Shown piece after piece: positions 16,634 through 25,423 of a DNA stretch of 32,338 nt. A program made the translations under genes and the position numbers. This DNA is from Methylobacter sp. (GTDB lineage Bacteria; Pseudomonadota; Gammaproteobacteria; Methylococcales; Methylomonadaceae), in assembly GCA_030653175.1 (NCBI GenBank), contig JAURZV010000010.1, forward strand, positions 1-32,338, written 5' to 3'. Position 1 is the stretch's first letter. Each line of letters begins with the position of its first letter. Under the pieces are notes generated by a model. That model was not told the origin of the DNA, did not search any database, and worked only from the letters and a program-made list of their open reading frames with translations.

Positions 16634-17086
16634 ATGAACTATGCAAACATGCTGGCTGTGGCGTTCGCCGAAGCGCAAGCCGGTTTTGATGAAGGCGGCG
16701 TACCGGTCGGCGCGGCGCTATTCGATGCTCATGGCAATCTGCTCGGACGCGGCCGCAACCGTCGGGTACAGGACAACGATCCGTCCATCCACGGCGAAAC
16801 CGACGCCTTTCGTAAAGCCGGTCGCCAAACCAACTATCGCGACAAGGTTTTGGTAACGACATTGGCGCCCTGCTGGTATTGCTCGGGTTTGATCCGGCAA
16901 TTCAATATCGGCACGGTAGTGGTCGGTGAATCGGTCAACTTCGAAGGCCACCTGGATTGGCTCAAAGACGCCGGGGTGAACATTGTTGAAATGAACGATG
17001 CCGGTTGTATTGCGCTGATGCGGCGCTTTATCGAACAATCGCCGCAAATCTGGTTTGAAGACATCGGCGAATGCGATTATTCCTAA
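16634..17086 (+). CDS. Cytosine deaminase, yeast Fcy1 type
   Basis: A 150-aa zinc enzyme of the cytidine-deaminase-fold family, predicted to convert cytosine to uracil (pyrimidine salvage). The active site is visible: H53-G-E55 and the P-C80-x-x-C83 zinc motif in TTLAPCWYCSG. It resembles yeast cytosine deaminase more than the bacterial CodA amidohydrolase. EGGVPVGAALF, GRGRNRRVQ, VVGESVNF and the terminal PQIWFEDIGE have direct counterparts in the yeast protein. The ATG at 16634 follows a GGAGA about 9 nt upstream. It stands alone ahead of the glyQ promoter region. A related nucleobase or pterin substrate remains possible. Confidence 0.85.
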   Translation: MNYANMLAVAFAEAQAGFDEGGVPVGAALFDAHGNLLGRGRNRRVQDNDPSIHGETDAFRKAGRQTNYRDKVLVTTLAPCWYCSGLIRQFNIGTVVVGESVNFEGHLDWLKDAGVNIVEMNDAGCIALMRRFIEQSPQIWFEDIGECDYS

Positions 17087-17186
17087 CACCCGCAGACACC
17101 TTTCCGACCTAAAATGTTTGCTGAATCCATCTGTCTAAATTTGCGGCGACCCAATCTAACGATATGCTCCATGGCGGTTTTTCAGT

Positions 17187-17192
17187 TATAAT
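17187..17192 (+). promoter_or_regulatory. Candidate -10 box for the glyQ operon
   Basis: A perfect TATAAT, 34 nt before the glyQ start, in the 139-bp gap after the deaminase. No convincing -35 hexamer is visible at the usual distance. Confidence 0.4.
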
Positions 17193-17225
17193 CCCCGACT
17201 TTTTATTGCCCAAGAGCATTAATCC

Positions 17226-18140
17226 GTGTCCAGCATAAACAACGACTTATCTACTTTCCAGGGACTCATCCTGGCCTTACAGAAATACTGGTCAGATCAA
17301 GGCTGTATTTTATTGCAGCCGCTGGATCAGGAAGTTGGCGCGGGGACGTTTCATCCCGCCACATTTTTACGCGCCATAGGCCCCGAGCCTTGGAACGCGG
17401 CCTATGTGCAGCCGTCGCGCAGGCCGACCGACGGCCGCTTTGGCGAAAACCCCAACCGACTCCAGCATTACTACCAGTTTCAGGTGGTTTTAAAGCCGTC
17501 GCCGGACAATATTCAGGAACTGTATCTGGATTCGTTACGCCATTTAGGCCTGGATTTGCTTGAGCACGATGTGCGCTTTGTCGAAGACAATTGGGAATCG
17601 CCGACTCTGGGCGCATGGGGCTTGGGCTGGGAAGTCTGGTTAAACGGCATGGAAGTGACCCAGTTCACCTATTTCCAACAAGTCGGCGGCCTCGAATGCA
17701 GACCGATCACAGGCGAAATCACTTACGGCCTGGAGCGCATTGCCATGTACTTGCAGGGCGTTAAAAGCGTTTACGATCTGGTCTGGACCAAAGGCCCATT
17801 CGGCACGGTCACCTACGGCGACGTGTTTCATCAAAACGAAGTGGAAATGTCCGCGTACAACTTCGAACACGCCAACGTCGAGTTCATGTTCGAGTGTTTC
17901 AACACCTACGAGCAGGAATGCACCAAGCTGATCGAATTGAATTTGCCGTTACCGGCCTATGAAATGGTGCTGAAAGCCTCACATGCCTTTAACCTGCTGG
18001 ATGCGCGCCATGCCATTTCGGTTACCGAGCGCCAACGCTATCTGTTACGTGTCAGGAATTTGGCCAAATCGGTTGCCGAAGCCTATTACCAACGCCGGGA
18101 ATCACTGGGGTTTCCGATGTGTAATAATCAAGTAGAGTAA
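17226..18140 (+). CDS. glyQ: Glycyl-tRNA synthetase alpha subunit
   Basis: A 304-aa catalytic subunit of the alpha2beta2 glycyl-tRNA synthetase (E. coli GlyQ has 303). It charges tRNA-Gly in the cytoplasm. Recognisable stretches include [57 protein letters not shown] and [14 protein letters not shown]. It uses a GTG start at 17226. The usual neighbour glyS does not follow directly: a 3-nt gap leads into an AT-rich ATPase gene, and glyS begins about 1.6 kb later. Confidence 0.97.
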   Translation: MSSINNDLSTFQGLILALQKYWSDQGCILLQPLDQEVGAGTFHPATFLRAIGPEPWNAAYVQPSRRPTDGRFGENPNRLQHYYQFQVVLKPSPDNIQELYLDSLRHLGLDLLEHDVRFVEDNWESPTLGAWGLGWEVWLNGMEVTQFTYFQQVGGLECRPITGEITYGLERIAMYLQGVKSVYDLVWTKGPFGTVTYGDVFHQNEVEMSAYNFEHANVEFMFECFNTYEQECTKLIELNLPLPAYEMVLKASHAFNLLDARHAISVTERQRYLLRVRNLAKSVAEAYYQRRESLGFPMCNNQVE

Positions 18141-18143
18141 TTC

Positions 18144-19196
18144 ATGTCCACATTTTTCAATTCGGTACATATTACCAATTTCAAATCACTTAAGGATGTG
18201 ACTTTAAGCGATTGCAAGCGGATTAATTTGCTAATTGGAAAGCCGAATGTTGGAAAATCGAATATTCTTGAGGCGATTGGTTTGTTCGGTGTCGGCTATA
18301 GCCGACTTAACAAAAATAAAAAGCTGACACAATTCATCAGATTCAATAATATTCGGGAGTTGTTTTTTGATGGCGATACCAGTCAGCCTATTGTTATTGA
18401 AATGAATAATAATGACCGTGGCAGCCATACCCCTAGCTGTATAATTGATTATCAAGCTTCAAAGCAGAGAGATCTCTTTGGCTCATATGTAATTGACTAT
18501 GAGAATCTATTAATCACATTGCTTTTTAGTGATGGTAAATATTCTAAATTAACCGTAAATAGCAAATTAAATATTGATATTGTTGAACTAGGCGGACTAT
18601 ACGATATTAAACAGTACAAATTTATTCATAACCCAGCTTTGGAAAATTTAAATATACCGTATCTTATACCGCCATTTGGCATAAATTTACTTAATGTTAT
18701 TCCACAATATAAACAATTACAAAAAGAACTGCGCGATATTTTTTATGAATATGGTTTGAAGTTGGTTATTGATACTGGAAACCGCGAGTTAAGAATACAG
18801 AAAGAAATTAAAGATGGCCTTGTATTTTCACTTCCTTACAATTCTATAGCCGACACACTACAAAGATTGATATTTTTTAAAGCCGCCATTGTTTCTAATG
18901 AAGATTCGATTCTATTATTTGAAGAACCTGAAGCGCATTGTTTTCCGCCTTATATTGCTTATTTCACTCAAGAAGCTATTAACTCAACAACCAATCAGTT
19001 TTTTATCGCCACGCACAGCCCTTATGTACTCAATGACTTTTTGGAATATAAGCGTGATGATGTCGCTATTTTTATCGCTGATTTTAAAGAGGGACAAACG
19101 GTTATTAATCGTTTATCTGATGATGAAGTCAACGAAGTGTATGAATATGGTATAGATGTTTTTTTTAATTATGAGCGATTCACGACACATGGATAA
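18144..19196 (+). CDS. AAA/OLD-like ATPase inserted between glyQ and glyS
   Basis: A 350-aa ABC/SMC-type ATPase of the AAA_15/AAA_21 kind. Its N-terminus FNSVHITNFKSLKDVTLSDC leads to Walker A GKPNVGKSN (residues 32-40). SIADTLQRLIFFKAAI occupies the place of the signature region, Walker B is SILLFEEPEAH (255-265), and FIATHSPYVLNDF is the switch His region. Such ATPases act with a nuclease or other effector in OLD/Gabija/PARIS/AbiL-like phage-defence pairs. This exact family is not one I can name. Sampled stretches have about 27-38% GC against about 48% in glyQ, a sign of transfer. It starts 3 nt after glyQ and overlaps the next gene, so it shares the glyQS transcript. Confidence 0.85.
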   Translation: MSTFFNSVHITNFKSLKDVTLSDCKRINLLIGKPNVGKSNILEAIGLFGVGYSRLNKNKKLTQFIRFNNIRELFFDGDTSQPIVIEMNNNDRGSHTPSCIIDYQASKQRDLFGSYVIDYENLLITLLFSDGKYSKLTVNSKLNIDIVELGGLYDIKQYKFIHNPALENLNIPYLIPPFGINLLNVIPQYKQLQKELRDIFYEYGLKLVIDTGNRELRIQKEIKDGLVFSLPYNSIADTLQRLIFFKAAIVSNEDSILLFEEPEAHCFPPYIAYFTQEAINSTTNQFFIATHSPYVLNDFLEYKRDDVAIFIADFKEGQTVINRLSDDEVNEVYEYGIDVFFNYERFTTHG

Positions 19197-19722
19197 TCAT
19201 ATTATTCCAGAATGTTATCTCGATACTAATTTAATGGAATCACTATTACCGACAAACAAAGGCTACAATCATCAAAAAGGTTGTCATACAGTAACAAAAA
19301 TCATGCGAGAAAGATTTAACGATAGTTTTGCTGTCGGCATTTTGGATAAAGATAAAGCACCGGTGACGTATTTAAAAGACTTTGTAAAAATAACCGAATG
19401 CAATATAGAGCTATACAAGCATAAATCAAAATACCATTACCTCATACTTCATCCACCACTTGAAAAATGGATTATTTTTGAATGTCAACAGATTGGTCTA
19501 TCAATGGAAAGTTACGGACTTCATAGCGATTTTAAAGAGCTCATGAGAATAACCAAAGTATCCACTAGCAAAAATGATTATAGATTTAAATCTTTATTTA
19601 GAGCATTAAAGGAAAATAACGCCCAAGGTATAACACTGTTATTTGAATGGACAGATTATTTAATTAATAATCCCTACAATGCAGACGAAACAATATTAAT
19701 TAATAAAGGCAACCTATCGTGA
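19171..19722 (+). CDS. Unknown partner of the inserted ATPase (possible toprim-like effector)
   Basis: A protein of about 183 aa that I do not recognise. Near the N-terminus it has IPECYLDTNLMESLL, then HQKGCHTVTKIMRERF and FAVGILDKDKAPVTYLKDF. A conserved-looking Glu followed by a strand ending in D-K-D is the layout of toprim-type metal sites, but this is only suggestive. There are no membrane segments. It overlaps the ATPase gene by 26 nt with ATG at 19171, or by 8 nt with ATG at 19189 (MDNHIIPEC...); neither has a clear ribosome site, so translation may depend on coupling. Its stop overlaps the glyS GTG by 4 nt. It shares the low GC of the ATPase, so the two probably arrived together as one cassette. 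Confidence 0.75.
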   Translation: MSDSRHMDNHIIPECYLDTNLMESLLPTNKGYNHQKGCHTVTKIMRERFNDSFAVGILDKDKAPVTYLKDFVKITECNIELYKHKSKYHYLILHPPLEKWIIFECQQIGLSMESYGLHSDFKELMRITKVSTSKNDYRFKSLFRALKENNAQGITLLFEWTDYLINNPYNADETILINKGNLS

Positions 19723-21785
19723 CCGCACAACACTTACTTTTCGAATTAGGTTCAGAAGAACTGCCGCCCAAGACCTTGCTTAAACTGAGCAATGCCTTAT
19801 TGAATAACATCATCCAGGGGCTTAACGCCGCCGAGTTAACCTTTACCGGCAGCAAGGCTTACGCGACACCCAGACGTCTGGCAGTTTTTATCGAAAATCT
19901 GGCTAGCGCACAGCCCGATAAAACCGTAGAAAAACGCGGCCCTGCCCTGCAAGCGGCATTTGCGCCGGACGGCACACCCAGCAAAGCGGCATTGGGTTTT
20001 GCGGTCAGCTGCGGCACCCGTTTCGATCAACTGGAACGATTGAAAACCGACAAGGGCGAATGGCTCAGTTTTACCCAAGCCGTCAAAGGGCAAGCGACTG
20101 AAAACCTGATTCCCGACATTATCCGTCAAAGCATCGCCGGATTGCCGATTGCCAAGCGCATGCGCTGGGGCAGTTTCACTACCGAGTTCGTCAGGCCGGT
20201 ACACTGGGCTGTTTTGCTTTACGGCGATAGTGTCATTGATACGGAAATTCTGGGTCTCAAAACCGGTGCGACTACACAAGGTCACCGCTTCCACGCACCG
20301 CAAAAAATTACCCTGACCAAGCCGGAAGACTACGCTGATGTGTTATATAAACAAGGCCGCGTCATCGCCGATCTTGAACAAAGAAAAACGCTGATCCGTG
20401 ACGCGGCGCAAAAAGCCGCAGCAGCAGTCAATGGCTTTGCGCATATCGAAGACGATTTACTGGAAGAGATTGCCGCGTTAAACGAATGGCCGGTGCCGAT
20501 TACCGGAACTTTCGACCCGCGTTTCCTGGAGCTGCCGCCGGAAGTGTTGATCACCACGATGCAAACCAACCAGAAATACTTTCCGGTTAAAAATGCCGAC
20601 GGCGGTTTGCTGGCGAACTTCATCACTTTCAGCAATATCGAAAGCAGCAACCCCAAGTCCATCCAACAGGGTAATGAGCGCGTGGTAACCCCGCGTCTTT
20701 CCGACGCGGAGTTTTTCTGGAATCAGGATCGGAAAAAAACGTTGGAAGATCGCGTGGAAAGCCTGTCTAGCGTGGTTTTTCAGGAAAATCTGGGCACGGT
20801 TTTCGCCAAAACCAAACGGGTGCAAAATCTCGCGAAATTTATTGCCGGACACCTGAACGCCAATGTTGAACTGGCCGAACGCGCCGCGTTATTAGCCAAA
20901 ACCGACCTGATGACCGAAATGGTCGGCGAATTCGGCAACCTGCAAGGCATTATGGGCCGCTACTATGCGCTGGCGGACAACGAACCGGAAGAAGTCGCAC
21001 TGGCGATTGAGGAACAGTATTTTCCCAAACAATCCGGTAGCCCGACTGCCGGCAGCACAACGGGGCAAGTCCTTGCTATCGCGGAAAAAATAGACACCCT
21101 GGTCGGTATTTTTGCCGTCGGCCTGATCCCTACCGGCGACAAAGACCCTTATGCATTGCGCCGGGCTGCATTAGGCATTCTCCGAACCATCATAGAGAAT
21201 AAACTCAACATCAATATCATCGAGCTGACGGAATTCGCCGGCGCTCAGATTAAAACAACTTCCGATCAATCGGGAACATCCGACCGGGTTATCGATTTTA
21301 TTTTCGACCGCTTGAAAGGTTATTGTCTTGATCAGGGCTACACCGCCAATGAATTCGATGCCGTCATTACCGTAACTCCGGCCGAACCGCTGGATTTTAT
21401 GCAGCGTTTGCAGGCGGTTAAAGCCTTCAGGCAACTGCCCGAAGCCGAAAGTCTGGCGGCGGCGAATAAACGCATCCGCAATATCCTGAAAAAATCGGAG
21501 TCCCAACCGGCCGCCAGCGTCGGCGCATTGCTGGAGCCGCAAGAAAAGCAGCTGTTGCAAGCGGCGCTGCAATCTGCCGATGACATTCAACCGTTACTGG
21601 CGCAGCGCAATTATCAAGCAACGCTTAACCGTTTGGCGGGATTACGCAATGACGTCGATGCGTTTTTCGATCATGTGATGGTGATGACCGACGATCTTGA
21701 CTTGCGCGCCAACCGGCTGGCATTGCTTAACCTATTGTCCGAGCAGTTTTTGACCTGCGCCGATATTTCCAAATTGCAATCGTAA
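19719..21785 (+). CDS. glyS: Glycyl-tRNA synthetase beta subunit
   Basis: A 688-aa tRNA-binding subunit of the tetrameric glycyl-tRNA synthetase (E. coli GlyS has 689). The N-terminus is LLFELGSEELPPKTLLKLSN. The B3/B4-like part has MRWGSFTTEFVRPVHWAVLL and the HD-like part has AALLAKTDLMTEMVGEFGNL, LQGIMGRYYA and GDKDPYALRRAALGILRTI. An anticodon-binding domain closes it. The GTG start at 19719 overlaps the upstream gene by 4 nt, with AAAGG about 9 nt before it. Because an inserted cassette precedes it, expression of this essential gene now depends on transcription and perhaps translation through foreign genes. Confidence 0.97.
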   Translation: MTAQHLLFELGSEELPPKTLLKLSNALLNNIIQGLNAAELTFTGSKAYATPRRLAVFIENLASAQPDKTVEKRGPALQAAFAPDGTPSKAALGFAVSCGTRFDQLERLKTDKGEWLSFTQAVKGQATENLIPDIIRQSIAGLPIAKRMRWGSFTTEFVRPVHWAVLLYGDSVIDTEILGLKTGATTQGHRFHAPQKITLTKPEDYADVLYKQGRVIADLEQRKTLIRDAAQKAAAAVNGFAHIEDDLLEEIAALNEWPVPITGTFDPRFLELPPEVLITTMQTNQKYFPVKNADGGLLANFITFSNIESSNPKSIQQGNERVVTPRLSDAEFFWNQDRKKTLEDRVESLSSVVFQENLGTVFAKTKRVQNLAKFIAGHLNANVELAERAALLAKTDLMTEMVGEFGNLQGIMGRYYALADNEPEEVALAIEEQYFPKQSGSPTAGSTTGQVLAIAEKIDTLVGIFAVGLIPTGDKDPYALRRAALGILRTIIENKLNINIIELTEFAGAQIKTTSDQSGTSDRVIDFIFDRLKGYCLDQGYTANEFDAVITVTPAEPLDFMQRLQAVKAFRQLPEAESLAAANKRIRNILKKSESQPAASVGALLEPQEKQLLQAALQSADDIQPLLAQRNYQATLNRLAGLRNDVDAFFDHVMVMTDDLDLRANRLALLNLLSEQFLTCADISKLQS

Positions 21786-21807
21786 ATGAACATGCCACAG
21801 GGTTCAT

Positions 21808-21833
21808 CGTTCCCACGCTCCAGCGTGGGAACG
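21808..21833. repeat. Dispersed palindrome after glyS
   Basis: A perfect inverted repeat with 12-bp arms (CGTTCCCACGCT / AGCGTGGGAACG) and a 2-nt loop, 22 nt after the glyS stop. A related palindrome at 27536-27545 / 27721-27730 is split by a MITE. It may attenuate transcription between glyS and gmhB, but there is no T-run. Confidence 0.8.
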
Positions 21834-21875
21834 CAGTCAGTGCCGCGCCAGCGGCACGGGAACGCACTATAATCC

Positions 21876-22427
21876 ATGCCCGAAAACCGCTACGTATTGC
21901 TGGATCGTGATGGCGTCATTAACCACGATTCGGATGAATTCATAAAATCCCCAGAACAATGGCTGCCGATTGAAGGCAGTCTTGAGGCCATCGCCCTGTT
22001 CAACAAGTATGGCTATAAAGTCGTCGTGATCACCAATCAATCCGGTCTGGCCCGCGGCTTACTCGATGCCGTCACGCTGGAAAAAATCCATGCAAAAATG
22101 CAACGCATGGCCGCAGAAAAAGGCGGAAAAATCGACGCTATCTATTTTTGTCCGCATGGTCCCGACGACGACTGCAACTGCCGCAAACCCAAACCGGGAT
22201 TGCTTGAAGCCTTTGCAGGCGACCACCATGTCAACCTGAGCGGTATAGCTTTTATCGGCGATTCGCTCCGCGACCTCCAGGCAGCGCAGGCGGTCGGTGC
22301 AAGCCCGATATTAGTCAAAACCGGTAAAGGCCGAAAAACCCTAACTGAAAATCCTAATCTCGATATTCCTGTTTTTGAGAACTTATATGACGCAGCAAAA
22401 CACCTCACATCAAGATCCCAGACCTAA
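21876..22427 (+). CDS. gmhB: D-glycero-D-manno-heptose 1,7-bisphosphate 7-phosphatase
   Basis: A 183-aa HAD-family phosphatase that makes heptose phosphate for lipopolysaccharide core. The HAD motif I is VLLDRDGVIN (Asp10, Asp12), motif II is VVITNQSGLARG, and the later motifs are KPKPG and FIGDSLRDLQAA. The zinc-binding loop CPHGPDDDCNC is typical of GmhB. glyQ-glyS-gmhB-plsC is also the order in pseudomonads, which supports the identity. It overlaps the plsC start by about 40 nt. Confidence 0.92.
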   Translation: MPENRYVLLDRDGVINHDSDEFIKSPEQWLPIEGSLEAIALFNKYGYKVVVITNQSGLARGLLDAVTLEKIHAKMQRMAAEKGGKIDAIYFCPHGPDDDCNCRKPKPGLLEAFAGDHHVNLSGIAFIGDSLRDLQAAQAVGASPILVKTGKGRKTLTENPNLDIPVFENLYDAAKHLTSRSQT

Positions 22428-23133
22428 AAACTATATAGGCTCGGCCTTGTTATTTTTAGGCATTTTTTCTACCGCTACCATCGTCGGAATATTACTTATT
22501 CTAGGCATGTTAACGACCTTTAAAATACGCTGGAAAATCGGTCATGCCTGGTGCGCTATTATCAGCTGGATAACCAGAGTTACTTGCGGCCTCACCTATG
22601 AAGTGGAAGGACTGGAAACCATCGATCCGCAACGGCCTGCCATTATTTTGAGCAATCATCAGTCTGCATGGGAAACTCTGGCGTTAAGATATATTCTGCC
22701 GCCACATTCAGTGGTCATAAAACGTGAACTGCTTTATCTCCCGATTTGGGGATGGTCGCTGCTCACCCTGAAATCCATCATCATCAACCGGAAAAACCAA
22801 CGCGCCTCATTACGCTCCCTGCTCGAACAAGGCACTAAATATTTAAATGAGGGCTTATGGGTGCTGATTTTTCCTGAAGGCACTCGCGCCGGAGCCAGGG
22901 AAGTATTGAAGTTTAATATCGGCGGCGCCATGTTGGCGCATAAAACCGGCTACCCAGTCATTCCGGTCGCACATAATGCCGGGGATTTCTGGCCGCGCTA
23001 TAGTTTTTTAAAATATCCCGGCGTGATCAAGTTAAAAATCGGCCCGGTCATAGAGACCAAGGGACGCAAAGCCGCCGACATCAATGCCGAAGCGGAGGCC
23101 TGGATAACGCAGGCAATGAAGGAGATGGGTTAA
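22387..23133 (+). CDS. plsC: 1-acyl-sn-glycerol-3-phosphate acyltransferase
   Basis: A 248-aa membrane-bound enzyme that acylates lysophosphatidate in phospholipid synthesis. The N-terminal hydrophobic segment YIGSALLFLGIFSTATIVGI with ILLILGML is followed by the acyltransferase motif SNHQSAWETL. This is H-x4-E rather than the commoner H-x4-D, as occurs in some proteobacterial members. The second motif is IFPEGTRAGA, and the third region is HKTGYPVIPVAHNAG. ATG at 22387 is preferred; an upstream TTG at 22375 is possible. It is probably translated together with gmhB. Confidence 0.92.
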   Translation: MTQQNTSHQDPRPKNYIGSALLFLGIFSTATIVGILLILGMLTTFKIRWKIGHAWCAIISWITRVTCGLTYEVEGLETIDPQRPAIILSNHQSAWETLALRYILPPHSVVIKRELLYLPIWGWSLLTLKSIIINRKNQRASLRSLLEQGTKYLNEGLWVLIFPEGTRAGAREVLKFNIGGAMLAHKTGYPVIPVAHNAGDFWPRYSFLKYPGVIKLKIGPVIETKGRKAADINAEAEAWITQAMKEMG

Positions 23134-23136
23134 TTT

Positions 23137-23210
23137 CAGGCGAAGGGCGAAAGACTAAAGGCGAAAAGAAGAGCGCCTCCCTTTGCCTTTAGTCTTTCGC
23201 CTTGCGCCTG
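23137..23210. repeat. Long inverted repeat after plsC
   Basis: A perfect 17-bp stem, GGCGAAAGACTAAAGGC (23146-23162) with GCCTTTAGTCTTTCGCC (23185-23201), extends imperfectly on both sides and has a loop of about 22 nt. It begins 4 nt after the plsC stop and could end or protect that transcript. The GGCGAAAG/GACTAAAG wording looks like a dispersed repeat. Confidence 0.8.
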
Positions 23211-23213
23211 ATG

Positions 23214-23219
23214 TATAAT
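23214..23219 (+). promoter_or_regulatory. Candidate -10 box for the lipoprotein gene
   Basis: A perfect TATAAT directly after the inverted repeat and 41 nt before the lipoprotein start. No good -35 hexamer is visible, so this is a weak call. Confidence 0.35.
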
Positions 23220-23260
23220 GCCGCACGGCGCATTTTCAATTTAATTACGGTAACACTCAC

Positions 23261-23668
23261 ATGAAAAAACTACTGCTCATTTCCCTGTCTGCATTATTAC
23301 TCTCCGGTTGCGCAGATAGAAAACAATATGAAGAGACTGTATTGGAGCAAATGCAACTGGAAAAAGACATTAAGGATTACAAATTATCTCCCGAACGCAT
23401 GGCTAAATGCGTCGTTGATACGACCTCGAACAACATGCCCGGCATTTTTGCTCTCGACCCCAAGCGCTTGACCGCTTACCGTAACTACACAAAAATGTTG
23501 ACGCTGTCCTCGTCTAAAGATCCTAAAAAGACCCTTGAAGAATTACGCACCGATTTCGGCTCGGCGCAAGAGCTTGCAGAAGCACATTCCAACTATACCG
23601 AAAGCCAGATGGACTGTTTGTCCGCGCTGATCGGGGAATCGGAAGAACCGACAAAAGACGAAAAATAA
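23261..23668 (+). CDS. Small hypothetical lipoprotein
   Basis: A 135-aa protein with a clear lipoprotein signal: MKKLLLISLSALLLSGC, with lipobox LSGC (Cys17). The mature part is polar and helical (YEETVLEQMQLEKDIKDY, KDPKKTLEELRTDFGSAQEL) with two further cysteines (in MAKCVVD and QMDCLSAL) that could form a disulfide. It ends in an acidic tail. I do not recognise the family. It stands alone between the inverted repeat and a terminator. Confidence 0.8.
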   Translation: MKKLLLISLSALLLSGCADRKQYEETVLEQMQLEKDIKDYKLSPERMAKCVVDTTSNNMPGIFALDPKRLTAYRNYTKMLTLSSSKDPKKTLEELRTDFGSAQELAEAHSNYTESQMDCLSALIGESEEPTKDEK

Positions 23669-23696
23669 CGCTGGTTTAGCCTGATCAGAACAACCC

Positions 23697-23725
23697 AGGG
23701 CGGCCGCCCAATCGGTCGCCCTTTT
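23697..23725 (+). terminator. Rho-independent terminator of the lipoprotein gene
   Basis: A hairpin AGGGCGGCC / GGTCGCCCT (one mismatch, 7-nt loop) followed by TTTT, 28 nt after the lipoprotein stop. It also separates this gene from the convergent ychJ. Confidence 0.75.
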
Positions 23726-23734
23726 CGCCTCGCC

Positions 23735-24220
23735 TCACTCGACGCCGCAACACCGTTTAAACTTCTTGCCGCTACCGCAGGAACACGGGGCATTCTTGCC
23801 CAGATTAGTCTGTAAACCTACCTTGCCGATCGACTTAACCAGCCCATCCAGATAAAACCAGCCGCCCGCGCGTTTAATAAATTGGCTGATCTCCGTCATG
23901 ACGTACTCTTCGCCATCCTCCAAATAGTACGCCTTAAACTCCACCACGCCTTTAGCATCCTTAGCCCCGCCTTTTTTAGTGTTGCCGATTTCCAAGCGCT
24001 GCCAATCGACTTTTTCCTTGGAGAAATCGATCAATTCAGGCCGCACCGTGGCATCCCAGGTATCTTGCAAATAACAGGCATTATGCAAAGCATAAGCAGT
24101 AAAGCGCGAACGCATCAAAGCTTCGGCAGTTACGGGCTTTTTTTCGCCGGAATGAAATGGGCCGCAGCATTGAGCGTATTCAATGCCCGATCCGCAAAGG
24201 CAGAAAGTTTGTGTGTTCAA
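23735..24220 (-). CDS. ychJ: YchJ-family SEC-C motif protein (UPF0225)
   Basis: A 161-aa protein with a zinc-binding SEC-C-like motif at each end: FCLCGSGIEYAQCCGPFHSG at the start and CSCGSGKKFKRCC at the end. Between them is an NTF2-like domain (ALMRSRFTAYALHNACYLQD, GGWFYLDG). This is the YchJ layout (152 aa in E. coli), of unknown function. The start is most likely TTG at 24220, because AAGGA sits 7 nt before it and the protein then begins right at the first SEC-C motif. The frame stays open to 24292, but the extra residues are not YchJ-like. It converges with the lipoprotein gene. Confidence 0.88.
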   Translation of the reverse strand: MNTQTFCLCGSGIEYAQCCGPFHSGEKKPVTAEALMRSRFTAYALHNACYLQDTWDATVRPELIDFSKEKVDWQRLEIGNTKKGGAKDAKGVVEFKAYYLEDGEEYVMTEISQFIKRAGGWFYLDGLVKSIGKVGLQTNLGKNAPCSCGSGKKFKRCCGVE

Positions 24221-24341
24221 AAGAAGTTCCTTATTAAAATGTTGGCTTATTTTACATGGATCCGTACTTGATAGTAGGGTGAAACCTGACAACTTGGGCT
24301 TCGACCGTCCGCCTAATTTCTGTTTATGAATGGGCTCCCGT

Positions 24342-24347
24342 TATAAT
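24342..24347 (+). promoter_or_regulatory. Candidate -10 box for dusA
   Basis: A TATAAT about 80 nt before the dusA start, in the divergent ychJ-dusA gap. The -35 region is poor. The remainder of that gap shows no other signal. Confidence 0.35.
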
Positions 24348-24427
24348 ATTCTTCGGCATGAGTCGCATAATACCCGCGCTCCCATCGCCAATCCGTAACC
24401 TAACCCACTCAACTATCCGATAAGAAA

Positions 24428-25423
24428 TTGATAAGTAAGCAAAATAAAAATCTTCATCCCGGCAGAAAATTCTGCGTTGCCCCGATGCTGGACTGGACTG
24501 ATAGACACTGTCGTTATTTTCACCGGCTGATTTCACAACATGCGCTTTTGTATACCGAAATGGTCACTACCGGCGCGTTGATTCATGGCGACCACCACCG
24601 GTTTCTGCAATTCAGCGCAGCCGAGAACCCGGTTGCGTTCCAATTGGGCGGCAGCAATCCACGGGAATTAGCCATTTGCGCCAAGATGGTTGAAGATTAT
24701 GGCTATGATGAGGTGAATTTAAACGTCGGTTGTCCCAGCGACCGGGTTCAAAATGGCCGTTTTGGCGCTTGCCTGATGGCTGAACCCGAACTGGTCGCCG
24801 AGTGCGTTGCCGCCATGAGTCAGGCAGTTTCGATCCCGGTTACTGTCAAATCGAGAATCGGCATTGATGAACGCGATTCTTACGAAGAGCTGGTGCATTT
24901 TATATCGACAGTTGCCGATGCCGGTTGCGAAACTTTTATTATCCACGCCAGAAAAGCGTGGTTAAGCGGCTTGTCGCCCAAGCAAAACCGAGATGTTCCA
25001 CCGCTGCGCTACGATGTGGTCTACCAAATAAAACAGGATTTTCCGCAACTGGAAATCATCCTGAACGGCGGCATCATCACATTGGATCAGGCCGAAGCTG
25101 TTCTGACCCATGTCGACGGCGTCATGGTTGGCCGGGAGGCTTACCACAACCCTTATTTACTGGCCGAGGTGGACCGGCGCTTTTATGGCGAGTCCACAGA
25201 GCCCAGATCACGGGAAATGATTATGGATTTGTTAATCCCCTATATCCGGGAACAGCTTGAGCTTAAAGATGGAGTTCGCTTAAATAGTATATCCCGGCAT
25301 ATTTTAGGCCTTTTTCATGGCGAACCGGGAGCCAGAGGCTGGCGACGGCATCTTAGCGAAAATGTGTGTAAATCCGGCGCGGACATCAATGTGATTTTGA
25401 ATGCTTTGCCTACAGGGCAGTGA
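24428..25423 (+). CDS. dusA: tRNA-dihydrouridine synthase A
   Basis: A 331-aa flavoenzyme that reduces uridines in the tRNA D-loop (DusA acts at U20/20a in E. coli). The TIM-barrel FMN domain starts [20 protein letters not shown]. It contains [20 protein letters not shown] with catalytic Cys115 and [30 protein letters not shown] is typical of DusA rather than DusB or DusC. A TTG start at 24428 gives a normal N-terminus; no ATG is available before the first motif. The last codons (LPTGQ) and the stop fall within a dispersed repeat (25408-25485), so the original C-terminus has been replaced at its very end. Confidence 0.93.
   Translation: MISKQNKNLHPGRKFCVAPMLDWTDRHCRYFHRLISQHALLYTEMVTTGALIHGDHHRFLQFSAAENPVAFQLGGSNPRELAICAKMVEDYGYDEVNLNVGCPSDRVQNGRFGACLMAEPELVAECVAAMSQAVSIPVTVKSRIGIDERDSYEELVHFISTVADAGCETFIIHARKAWLSGLSPKQNRDVPPLRYDVVYQIKQDFPQLEIILNGGIITLDQAEAVLTHVDGVMVGREAYHNPYLLAEVDRRFYGESTEPRSREMIMDLLIPYIREQLELKDGVRLNSISRHILGLFHGEPGARGWRRHLSENVCKSGADINVILNALPTGQ

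Noticed and set aside
24221-24292. Longer ychJ start at 24292
   Set aside because: The extra 24 residues are not YchJ-like, while the TTG at 24220 has an AAGGA at ideal spacing.
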